A stretch of DNA of 64,000 bases from the NCBI GenBank assembly GCA_002238685.1, contig MPMV01000004.1, forward strand, positions 62,001 through 126,000, in the 5' to 3' direction. Positions 26,733-33,884 of this stretch are shown here, piece by piece. A program made the translations under genes and the position numbers. Source of the stretch: a bacterium EF100-94H03 bin56 (GTDB lineage: Bacteria; Pseudomonadota; Alphaproteobacteria; SP197). Every line of letters begins with the position of its first letter. The stretch's first letter is position 1. The notes beneath the pieces were generated by a model. The model worked only from the letters and a program-made list of their open reading frames with translations. It searched no databases and was not told where the DNA came from.

Positions 26733-26831
26733 CTGTCGCCCGTGTAGACTCCGCTGACCATCCCTTTCTTGCGCGGTACCGTGACCCGAACCGGTCGTGC
26801 ACCCGCGTCATTCACGACCGGAGTCATGGCC

Positions 26832-28244
26832 ATGGCGAATCTCGACCTTTGCTACACCCCTGCCGTCACGCTTGCCCGACACATCGCCTCGCGCGAGATA
26901 TCGCCGGTCGAGGTTGTCGCCAACAGCCTTGAGCGAATTGAGGAAGTCAATCCGAAGCTCAACTGTTTCTGCTTCACCTACCCGCAGGAGGCCCTGGAGA
27001 AAGCGAAGGCTGCGGAACGCGCAGTCATGGCGGGTATCCCTCTCGGTCCGCTTCACGGAGTGCCGATCGCCATCAAGGACTTCACGCCCACGGCGGGGAA
27101 GACCACGACGATGGGAAGCAGGGTCTATCATGACCATGTCCCCGACCAGGATGCCCGGGTGGTGAGCGATCTTCTAGGCGCCGGCGCCATCATGGTGGGA
27201 AAGACCACCACGCCCGAATTTGCCTATGACGGCTTTACCCACAGTCCGCTGTGGGGCGTGACTCGCAATCCCTGGAATCCGGATCGCACGCCCGGCGGTT
27301 CGTCCGGTGGCTCAGGCGCGGCGGTGGCGTCGGGTTGCGTGCCATTGGCCGAGGGTTCCGACATGGGAGGATCGGTGCGCATTCCGGCCGCCTTTTGCGG
27401 CATCGTCGGCCTCAAGCCGAGTCTGGGCCGGATTCCCATGACCATCCTCGCGTCGGTCTTCGACAACATCAGCCACTTCGGACCCCTGGCCCGGACCCTG
27501 GATGATGCGGCCCTGTTTCTCGATGTCTGCCAGGGGCCTGACGAGTACGACATCATGTCGAACCCGGTGCCCCTGGACATTCCCCACCCACTGCCAGGCG
27601 ATGTCGAAGGCATGCGGATTGCCATGGATATCGACCTTGGTTTCTATCATGTCGACGATGAGGTAGCGGCCAACGTGGAGCGCTGTGCAGAGGCTCTCTC
27701 CAGTGCCGGTGCCATCGTGGAGGAAGTGGACCTGGGATGGCGAAGGGAGTGTGCCGATGCCTGGCTCGACTACTGGAACGTCTATCTCGCCGCATTCTTC
27801 GAGCAGCATCTCGACGCCAGGCGCGACGATCTCGACCCGAACATCGTCACCATGTTCGAGGCGGCCCGGAGGATGGATGCGATCAGTTTCAAGCGCCTGG
27901 AGTTCGTCAGGACCCGACAATGGCAGCGCCTGTGCGACGTCTTCGCCGATCACGACGCGCTGATCTGCCCGACGACACCGGCCGTGGCGCCACGTGCGAC
28001 CGGGTCGGATGCAGAACAGCTCGGCGAGACACCGGACGGCAAGATGCTCTCGAACGACATGACTCTCGTCTTCAACAACGTTTCACAGTGCCCGGCACTC
28101 ACGGTGCCCTCGGGCATGACCGCAGACGGTCTGGCGACGGCACTGCAGATCGTTGGGCGACGTTTCGAGGACCTTACCGTCCTCAAGCTCGGCGCCGCCA
28201 TCGAGAAGCTCCGCCCCTGGGCGCACCTGCGTCCTCCGCTGTGA
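26832..28244 (+). CDS. amidase signature family amidase
   Basis: The 470-residue hydrolase cleaves amide bonds to acid and ammonia or amine. The Ser-cisSer-Lys triad is in place: lysine in GVPIAIKDF (near residue 80), the serine in the glycine-rich block TPGGSSGGSGAA (near 158) and the nucleophile in GSDMGGSVRIPA (near 180). ATG 26832 has GGAG eight bases before it; an ATG two codons earlier is possible. Substrate is unknown. An MFS transporter starts 16 bases after the stop, so uptake or export may be coupled to the amide it cuts. Confidence 0.92.
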   Translation: MANLDLCYTPAVTLARHIASREISPVEVVANSLERIEEVNPKLNCFCFTYPQEALEKAKAAERAVMAGIPLGPLHGVPIAIKDFTPTAGKTTTMGSRVYHDHVPDQDARVVSDLLGAGAIMVGKTTTPEFAYDGFTHSPLWGVTRNPWNPDRTPGGSSGGSGAAVASGCVPLAEGSDMGGSVRIPAAFCGIVGLKPSLGRIPMTILASVFDNISHFGPLARTLDDAALFLDVCQGPDEYDIMSNPVPLDIPHPLPGDVEGMRIAMDIDLGFYHVDDEVAANVERCAEALSSAGAIVEEVDLGWRRECADAWLDYWNVYLAAFFEQHLDARRDDLDPNIVTMFEAARRMDAISFKRLEFVRTRQWQRLCDVFADHDALICPTTPAVAPRATGSDAEQLGETPDGKMLSNDMTLVFNNVSQCPALTVPSGMTADGLATALQIVGRRFEDLTVLKLGAAIEKLRPWAHLRPPL

Positions 28245-28260
28245 GGTCCGGGAACAGCTC

Positions 28261-29490
28261 TTGACGTCAACATCCCCGGGGGAAAGTCAGCCCGGCCAGG
28301 ACAGGACCGCGCTTCGCATCCTCTTTGCCAGCCTTGTCTGTGTCGGGCTCGGGCAGTCCCTCCTCTTTTCGGTCCTGCCGCCGATTGCCCGGACCATGCA
28401 GCTCCAGGAGTGGCATGTCGGGCTGGTGTTCGCCATCTCCGGGGGCATGTGGGCGGCCATGAGCCCGTTCTGGGGACGCCGAAGCGATGTCGTCGGTCGC
28501 AAGCCCATCATCGCCCAGGGTGTGGGCACCTATGCCGTCTCCATGCTGCTCTTCATTCTCGCCATCCAGTCGGGACTCTCCGGCTGGTTGCCGGTCATGG
28601 TCGCCTTTCCCCTGATGATTGCTGCCCGCCTCATCAACGGTTTCTTCGGCTCGGGCTCGTTCCCGGCGGCACAGGCCTATATCGCCGACAGGACCAGTCG
28701 GTCGAGGAGAACCGGCGGCATCTCCATGCTCAATGCAGCCTTCACCACCGGAGTTGTTCTGGGACCCGGTCTGGGAGCACTCCTGGTTGGCCTTCACCTG
28801 CTGGCGCCGCTGGTGGCAGTCACCGTCATTGCTGCGTGCAGCTTTGTGGTGATCGCCCTCTATCTCCCGGAATCTCCTCCCGCTTCATCACGCAAGGCGA
28901 TGCCGCGCATCTCGCTCCTTGACCGGCGCATCCTGCCCTTCGTCATCGGCAGTGTGATCATGAGCATCTGTCACGCGGCATCGATGCAGACCATTGCCTT
29001 CTACATGATGGACACCCTTCTCTTCGATCCGGAAGAGGCGGCACGCAAGGTGGGTTTCGGCCTGACAGTGGCGGCCATCGCCGCACTCGTCTTCCAGATT
29101 GTCATCGTGCCGCGCCTCAATCTGGGGCCGGGCTTCCTTCTGAAGATCGGAGGTCCGTTGGCCCTGGCGGGATTCGTCGTCATCCTCGTCGCCGACTCCT
29201 ACCCGCTCATGGTCATCGCCATGATTCTCTTCGGTGTCGGCATGGCCATGCTGCGCCCCGGATTCGCCACGGCGGCATCACTCGCGGTCTCGCCCCGGGA
29301 ACAGGGGACGGCGGCGGGCACACTGATCGGCACCGGAGCCGCCGGCCATGTGTTGAGCCCGCTGGTCGCCATGCCACTCTACATGGTCTGGACCCCAGGC
29401 CCCTTCGTCATGAATGCGCTTCTGATGGCCTTCCTGGTGGCTTTCGTCTCTGTCGAGCCCAGAATCCGCGCCGTCACACGGCGGACCTGA
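28261..29490 (+). CDS. major facilitator superfamily transporter
   Basis: A 409-residue inner-membrane transporter with twelve predicted helices. The loop-2 motif reads 'PFWGRRSDVVGRKPIIAQG' (residues 66-84) and 'FTTGVVLGPGLGALL' in helix 5 is of the drug/H+ antiporter type. No ATG or GTG precedes helix 1 in this frame; TTG at 28261 is the only reasonable start and gives a 17-residue cytosolic tail. The ribosome binding site is weak, which fits translation coupled to the amidase 16 bases upstream. Substrate is unknown. Confidence 0.85.
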   Translation: MTSTSPGESQPGQDRTALRILFASLVCVGLGQSLLFSVLPPIARTMQLQEWHVGLVFAISGGMWAAMSPFWGRRSDVVGRKPIIAQGVGTYAVSMLLFILAIQSGLSGWLPVMVAFPLMIAARLINGFFGSGSFPAAQAYIADRTSRSRRTGGISMLNAAFTTGVVLGPGLGALLVGLHLLAPLVAVTVIAACSFVVIALYLPESPPASSRKAMPRISLLDRRILPFVIGSVIMSICHAASMQTIAFYMMDTLLFDPEEAARKVGFGLTVAAIAALVFQIVIVPRLNLGPGFLLKIGGPLALAGFVVILVADSYPLMVIAMILFGVGMAMLRPGFATAASLAVSPREQGTAAGTLIGTGAAGHVLSPLVAMPLYMVWTPGPFVMNALLMAFLVAFVSVEPRIRAVTRRT

Positions 29491-29506
29491 AGGAACCGGC
29501 AAGCAC

Positions 29507-29971
29507 TCAGCCGTCGAGTTCCGGCAACGCCGGCAGTTCGCCGAACTCGATCCCCTCCTCGCGGAGTTCCCGGGACTCGACTGGCGTTGCCACACCGTGA
29601 ATGTTGCGCTTTTCCGCATCACCATAGTGAATCTTGCGCGCCTCATCGGCGAAGCGCGGACCGACGTTCTCGAAGTTCTTCTCGACGTGCGCCTTCACCG
29701 CACGGGCCATCGCCATCACACGTCGGGTTTCTTCCTTCTGCTTGGCAAGCGCCACGGTCCTCGTGTCAGGCGGCTCCTGCGCCGCCGGAGAGCTGCCGGT
29801 GCGGGGAGCCACGGCAACGCTGGGTGTCATCAGGGCCTTCTCGACGGCGGTATCGCCACACATGGGACACGCGACATCCTTCGCCTTGACCTGGGCGTCA
29901 AAGGATGCGGAATCGGCAAACCAGCCCTCGAAGACATGGCCATTGCCGCACTGGATATCGAAGACGATCAT
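29507..29971 (-). CDS. DUF1178 family protein with a zinc-ribbon-like Cys motif
   Basis: The 154 residues match DUF1178, a family common in Alphaproteobacteria and of unknown function. The N-terminus MIVFDIQCGNGHVFEGWF and CPMC near residue 35 give a CxxxH plus CxxC set that could bind zinc. A proline/alanine linker follows. The helical C-terminal half has 'VEKNFENVGPRFADEARKIHYGDAEKRNI', which is strongly conserved in the family. ATG 29971 is chosen over a 61-residue upstream extension because the conserved part starts there. It converges with the MFS gene after 16 bases. Confidence 0.87.
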   Translation of the reverse strand: MIVFDIQCGNGHVFEGWFADSASFDAQVKAKDVACPMCGDTAVEKALMTPSVAVAPRTGSSPAAQEPPDTRTVALAKQKEETRRVMAMARAVKAHVEKNFENVGPRFADEARKIHYGDAEKRNIHGVATPVESRELREEGIEFGELPALPELDG

Positions 29972-30141
29972 GAGAGCACCCTGAACCGTCACGTCAAATG
30001 TAGGCGCAAATTCCGGCGGAACAAGGGATACTTGACCATGCTCCCCTTGAGAACCCTGACCAGGCACCCCGGCGATCACTTCGTCACCCCCGTCGACAAC
30101 GACCCGATTGAGCCTCGTCGTTCCTTCCGCCAGGTCCCTCG

Positions 30142-30681
30142 ATGACACCTCCACCCGCGCATTCCGTCACCTCCGGCGCCAGTGACTGGGTACGACGCTT
30201 CATCCCCCTTCTTCCCCCGGCCGGAGACGTGCTCGACCTCGCCGCCGGAGGCGGCCGCCACACGCAACTCCTGCTCGAACACGGCCATCGGGTGACCGCG
30301 CTCGACCGTGACACCGGACCGCTGGCCCGATTCGCCGATGATGAACGCGTCACAATTCTGGAATGCGATCTCGAGAGTGGTGACAGGTGGCCCCTTGCCG
30401 GCCGCACCTTCACCGGCATCGTCGTCACCAACTACCTGTGGCGTCCGGGATTGAAGGACATTGTCGCCAACACCGGCCCGGGCGGTCTTCTCATCTACGA
30501 AACATTCGCGGTCGGCAACGAGCGCTTCGGCCGGCCGCGCAATCCGGCATTCCTCCTCAAACCCGGAGAACTTCTCGAGGCTGTGGCCGGAAGCCTACGC
30601 GTGCTGGCGTATGAGGATCTCGTCGTCACCGATCCCCGACCGGCGGCTCTTCAGAGATTGTGTGCCCGCCGGGAAACCTGA
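30142..30681 (+). CDS. class I SAM-dependent methyltransferase (TehB-like)
   Basis: The 179 residues contain the SAM-binding motif VLDLAAGGGRHT (residues 30-41), the acidic end of strand 2 'VTALDRDTGP' near 55 and 'GIVVTNYLWRP' (motif IV) near 93. 'GGLLIYETFAVGNERFGRPRNPAFLL' resembles a group of bacterial methyltransferases related to TehB. The substrate is not evident. The last 87 bases overlap the end of the nitrilase-family gene on the opposite strand, the longest convergent overlap in the window. Confidence 0.83.
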   Translation: MTPPPAHSVTSGASDWVRRFIPLLPPAGDVLDLAAGGGRHTQLLLEHGHRVTALDRDTGPLARFADDERVTILECDLESGDRWPLAGRTFTGIVVTNYLWRPGLKDIVANTGPGGLLIYETFAVGNERFGRPRNPAFLLKPGELLEAVAGSLRVLAYEDLVVTDPRPAALQRLCARRET

Positions 30682-31494
30682 GAGCGCAAAGGGCCTGTCG
30701 TGTTCAAGGGCCGGGATGGTGCCACGGACTCGCGCCACCTCTGAAAGATCGACATCGGCGATGCAGAACCCGACGTCCGTGCCGGCGTCGGCGAGAACCA
30801 CGCCCCAGGGATCGATGATGAGAGAGTGACCACAGGTTCGCCGGTTTCCCGGATGGTGGCCGGTCTGGCAGGGAGCGAAGACGAAGGCGCCGCATTCGAT
30901 GGCACGGGCCCGCAGCAACACCTCCCAGTGGGCATCTCCCGTCACCTTCGTGAAGGCCGACGGGACCGTCAGCATGACCGCGCCGGCCTTCGAGAGTTCG
31001 CGGTAGAGATGGGGGAAACGCACGTCGTAACAGACCGTCATGCCCAGCAGACCCCACGGTGTGGGAGCAAGGACCGCGGTGTCACCTGGATGAAACATGG
31101 CCGACTCCCGGTACCGCGATCCGTCGGGAAGATCGACATCGAACATGTGGATCTTCTCGTAGTCCGTGGTTTCGCCATCGGGACCAAAGAGGAAGGCGTG
31201 GTTGGCCAATGTGCCGTCATCACGAAGGGCTGCCACGGACCCTGCCTGGAGCCAGATTCCCCGTTGTCGGGCGATATCGGCGAAGGCGATGAGCGCTGGA
31301 TGATCGGCGGGGCGCGAGGCGTTCTCCAGCCGTTCTTCTTCGCTCGCAGCCATGAGAGCGACATTTTCCGGCAGACCGATGAGGTCCGCTCCGGCATCGG
31401 CGGCCTGGTGCACCAGGGCTGATGCCGTCTCGATGTTGGCCTCCATGTCAAGCTGCGCATTGACCTGGACGCAGGCGATCTTCAGTTGCGTCAT
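30595..31494 (-). CDS. carbon-nitrogen hydrolase (Nit1/deaminated-glutathione-amidase type)
   Basis: The 299-residue nitrilase-superfamily enzyme has its triad in standard places: Glu in LIGLPENVAL (near 43), Lys in DYEKIHMFD (near 113) and Cys in MTVCYDVRFP (near 153). The 'EKIHMFDVDLPDG' and 'RFPHLYRELSKAGA' context is that of Nit1-like amidases, which remove the amide from deaminated glutathione in metabolite repair. The grxC gene lies directly upstream with a four-base overlap, and that glutathione-linked partner supports the assignment. Confidence 0.9.
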   Translation of the reverse strand: MTQLKIACVQVNAQLDMEANIETASALVHQAADAGADLIGLPENVALMAASEEERLENASRPADHPALIAFADIARQRGIWLQAGSVAALRDDGTLANHAFLFGPDGETTDYEKIHMFDVDLPDGSRYRESAMFHPGDTAVLAPTPWGLLGMTVCYDVRFPHLYRELSKAGAVMLTVPSAFTKVTGDAHWEVLLRARAIECGAFVFAPCQTGHHPGNRRTCGHSLIIDPWGVVLADAGTDVGFCIADVDLSEVARVRGTIPALEHDRPFALSGFPAGTQSLKSRRSGIGDDEILIRQHA

Positions 31495-31754
31495 GCCCGG
31501 GCTCCCAATCTTGCTGCAAGTCCGCCGCTGCGTTCGAGCCGGACGAGATCGTCGTAACCTCCGATCGCCTCCCCGTCGATGAAGATCTGGGGCACGGTCC
31601 GCCGGCCACCGGCCATGCGGGCCATCGACGCGCGTCTGGCGGCATTCATCGTCACGTCGATTTCCTCGAACGCAACACCGTGCGAGCGCAACAGTTTCCG
31701 GGCGCCGGTACAGAAGGGACAGAACATGGTCGTGTAGACGACGACCTCGGCCAT
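31491..31754 (-). CDS. grxC: glutaredoxin 3
   Basis: An 87-residue dithiol glutaredoxin that reduces protein disulfides with glutathione. The active site CPFC is at residues 12-15, with 'TVPQIFIDG' (cis-proline) near 53 and 'GGYDDLVRLERSG' (glutathione-binding GG) near 65. The usual pair of GrxC is CPYC; Phe for Tyr is a common variant. It is the first gene of a two-gene unit with the Nit1-like amidase, a pair common in Alphaproteobacteria. ATG 31754 starts exactly at the domain; the long upstream frame is a shadow of the divergent methyltransferase. Confidence 0.95.
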   Translation of the reverse strand: MAEVVVYTTMFCPFCTGARKLLRSHGVAFEEIDVTMNAARRASMARMAGGRRTVPQIFIDGEAIGGYDDLVRLERSGGLAARLGARA

Positions 31755-31841
31755 GGCGTTTCTCGTGAGCGTACCTCGCCAGGACAATAGCAGTCCCGCT
31801 CCAGGTTGTGCCACCCCGCCTCGCCCGTCACCATGGTTCCC

Positions 31842-32693
31842 ATGAACGAGGGTCCCTTCGATCGCCGCGTTGTCCAGCGCCACCGAACCGCGGCCGCCAT
31901 GACCAGGCAGGCGGATTTCCTCTTCTCCGACGTCGCCGACCGCCTCGCCGACCGCCTCGATGACATCACGCGACGCTTTCCCGTCGCTGTCGAACTCGGC
32001 GCCCGTCACGGTGCCTTCAGCCAGGCCCTTGCCGGCAAGGGCAAGACGGACTTTCTCGTCGAGGCAGACCATTCGTCCGCCTTCGCCCGTCACCTCGCTG
32101 TCGACGAGGAGCGCCTCCCCTTCGCTCCCTCCTCGCTCGACGCCGTCATCAGCAACCTCGCCCTTCACTGGGTCAATGATCTCGTCGGCACGCTGATCCA
32201 GGTCCGCATGGCACTCAAGCCCGACGGCCTCCTTCTCGCCGCGCTCCTCGGCGGCGAGACACTCGTGGAACTCAGGCATGCGCTGGCAGAGTCCGAGATC
32301 GCCATCACGGGCGGCCTTTCGCCACGCCTCTCACCGATGGTCGATGTCAGGGATGCCGGCGCTCTCCTGCAACGTGCAGGATTTGCTCTGCCCGTCGTCG
32401 ACACAGACCGCATCACGGTGACCTACCCCGACGCCTTCGCCCTCATGCGCGATCTCAGGGCCATGGGAGAAAGCAATGCTCTCGCCGACCGTCCCCGCAC
32501 CTTCTCCCGCAGGGACGTCTTCCTTCACGCCGCATCCCTCTACCATGACCGCCACGCCGACCAAGAGATGAGGATCCCCGCCACCTTCGACATCATCTAC
32601 ATGACAGCCTGGGCTCCCGACACCTCCCAGCAGCAGCCCCTCACACCAGGATCCGGCAACATCAGCCTCACCCGCGTCCTCCAGGATCCCTGA
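31842..32693 (+). CDS. BioC/NDUFAF5-like SAM-dependent methyltransferase
   Basis: The 283 residues fit the alphaproteobacterial group related to mitochondrial NDUFAF5 and to BioC. Motif I is VELGARHGAFSQAL (near 47), and 'DAVISNLALHWVNDLVGTLIQVRMALKPDGLLL' matches motifs IV-VI, as does 'PMVDVRDAGALLQRAGF'. NDUFAF5 modifies a complex I subunit and BioC methylates malonyl-ACP in biotin synthesis; neither is proved here. Two ATGs (31833 and 31842) are possible and neither has a clear ribosome binding site. Composition changes right after the stop, where the toxin-antitoxin island begins. Confidence 0.85.
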   Translation: MNEGPFDRRVVQRHRTAAAMTRQADFLFSDVADRLADRLDDITRRFPVAVELGARHGAFSQALAGKGKTDFLVEADHSSAFARHLAVDEERLPFAPSSLDAVISNLALHWVNDLVGTLIQVRMALKPDGLLLAALLGGETLVELRHALAESEIAITGGLSPRLSPMVDVRDAGALLQRAGFALPVVDTDRITVTYPDAFALMRDLRAMGESNALADRPRTFSRRDVFLHAASLYHDRHADQEMRIPATFDIIYMTAWAPDTSQQQPLTPGSGNISLTRVLQDP

Positions 32694-32780
32694 CCACCTT
32701 GCCAGTACAGCAGGTCTCAGCGGGATCGTTGGCTTCAAGCCAAAGGAAATTTCAATTGGTCTATTTCTAATCACCGATTC

Positions 32781-32819
32781 TCTTTACATATTGCCCTCTT
32801 GTAAAGAAAATTCTATATC
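32781..32819 (+). promoter_or_regulatory. promoter and operator-like repeat of the AbrB/PIN module
   Basis: TCTTTACA (32781-32788) and TGTAAAGA (32800-32807) are perfect inverted arms 11 bases apart. They overlap a promoter candidate, TTGCCC (32791-32796) and TATATC (32814-32819) spaced 17. The area from 32740 to 32840 is clearly AT-richer than the rest. AbrB-type antitoxins commonly repress their own operon by binding such repeats. Confidence 0.5.
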
Positions 32820-32857
32820 GTCTCCACTTACGCTACAAAAGCTTGGATCTTGAGAGC

Positions 32858-33094
32858 ATGCCCAGAATCAGTGCCAAACGCCAGATCACGCTTCCGGTTC
32901 ATCAGTGCCGCCTGGCCGGCATCGAACCGGGGGACGAATACCGCAGTTTTGTCTTTGACGGTTGCATCACGATCATTCGTCAAAAGCCCGGCAGTGCGTG
33001 GGGATGTCTCGCTCATCTTGAGGCGGACGAGACAATCTCCGATGAGCAGTCGCGCCAGGACGCGGTGACGGCGAAGCGTGCGAACACATTGTGA
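32858..33094 (+). CDS. AbrB/SpoVT-type antitoxin
   Basis: The 78-residue protein has the swapped-hairpin pattern: 'MPRISAKRQITLPVHQCRLAGIEPGDEYRSF' and 'GCITIIRQ', then a helical C-terminal tail that would wrap the toxin. It should neutralise the PIN-domain toxin and repress the operon. ATG 32858 is preferred to an upstream ATG because the domain starts directly with it and a GAGAG precedes it. The GTGA overlap with the toxin gene couples their translation and keeps antitoxin in excess. Confidence 0.85.
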   Translation: MPRISAKRQITLPVHQCRLAGIEPGDEYRSFVFDGCITIIRQKPGSAWGCLAHLEADETISDEQSRQDAVTAKRANTL

Positions 33095-33513
33095 TCGCAG
33101 CTGATACGAATGTTCTGCTGCGATATCTGCTTCGCGATGACGATACGCAGGCTGAACGGGCACGTGCGGTCTTTCAAGACGGCGATCGCGTTCTCCTCAC
33201 TGATGTCGTGTTGGTGGAGTCCGTGTGGACGTTGCTTGGACGACGCTACCGAATGGCCAGGTCCGACGTCATCGTATTGATCGGCAGTCTGTTGCAGGAA
33301 CCCAATATCCGCTTTGAAGACGAGGACGTAATCTTCAGCGCCTTACAGGCATTTCGCAAGACCGATGCGGACTTCGCCGACGCGCTGATCGTGTACAAGA
33401 CACTGAAGGTTGCGTCGGGCGAACGCGAGGTGCCTGTCGTCTACACCTTTGACGCTGACGCCCTGCAGTTACCCCATACTGCCCAGCCCAGGGCCTTTCC
33501 GAAGAGCACATGA
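33091..33513 (+). CDS. vapC: PIN-domain ribonuclease toxin (VapC-like)
   Basis: The 140-residue Mg-dependent RNase toxin starts at GTG 33091. It has the acidic residues of PIN domains: Asp5 in AADTNVLLRYLL, Glu in 'LVESVWTLL' near 44, Asp in 'DADFADALI' near 96 and Asp in 'TFDADAL' near 126. All four are intact, so the toxin is probably active on RNA (VapC proteins often cut tRNA). It overlaps the antitoxin stop by four bases. The base use is less GC-rich than that of neighbouring genes, in keeping with horizontal acquisition. Confidence 0.9.
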   Translation: MIAADTNVLLRYLLRDDDTQAERARAVFQDGDRVLLTDVVLVESVWTLLGRRYRMARSDVIVLIGSLLQEPNIRFEDEDVIFSALQAFRKTDADFADALIVYKTLKVASGEREVPVVYTFDADALQLPHTAQPRAFPKST

Positions 33514-33671
33514 AACGGCTGCGCATGGTCCGCGACAATCGTCCCTTCCTTACAATCAAGTGGAGAGATCCTGACCAGGTGTTCGAACGAGTTCCAGCCA
33601 GTGCGGCACACACCCGGATTCTTTCCCGTTGTCACCGCAGGGATCATCCGGTGAAGCGCTCAACAATCTGA
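33510..33671 (+). CDS. possible small ORF overlapping the vapC stop
   Basis: An ATG at 33510 overlaps the vapC stop by four bases and opens a 53-codon frame ending at 33671 (first residues MKRLRMVRDN, with 'FLTIKWRDP' inside). The ATGA arrangement and the terminator eight bases after the stop are the only hints of coding. I recognise no domain, and chance is likely. Confidence 0.2.
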   Translation: MKRLRMVRDNRPFLTIKWRDPDQVFERVPASAAHTRILSRCHRRDHPVKRSTI

Positions 33672-33679
33672 CGAAGGCC

Positions 33680-33697
33680 AACCCGGCTATCCGGGTT
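33680..33697 (+). terminator. terminator after the AbrB/PIN module
   Basis: AACCCGG (33680-33686), a CTAT loop and CCGGGTT (33691-33697) make a perfect seven-pair stem followed by one more T. It would end the toxin-antitoxin transcript. From here to the next gene (33698-33884) I see nothing else. Confidence 0.55.
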
Positions 33698-33884
33698 TCA
33701 GAGCAAGGCGCACCGACCGCGCCAAGGTGATCAGGCCACGCGATGGCGGTACCTTCGTCTGCGAATCACGGCCCGGCGGATCAAACAGATGTTCCCGCCG
33801 GGACGCAGCAATGCCTAGACGGGCAGTCACCCGTCTGATCAGCAGAACGCGTGTAAGGAACGGCGGGGCGGTCCGTCAGCGTTA

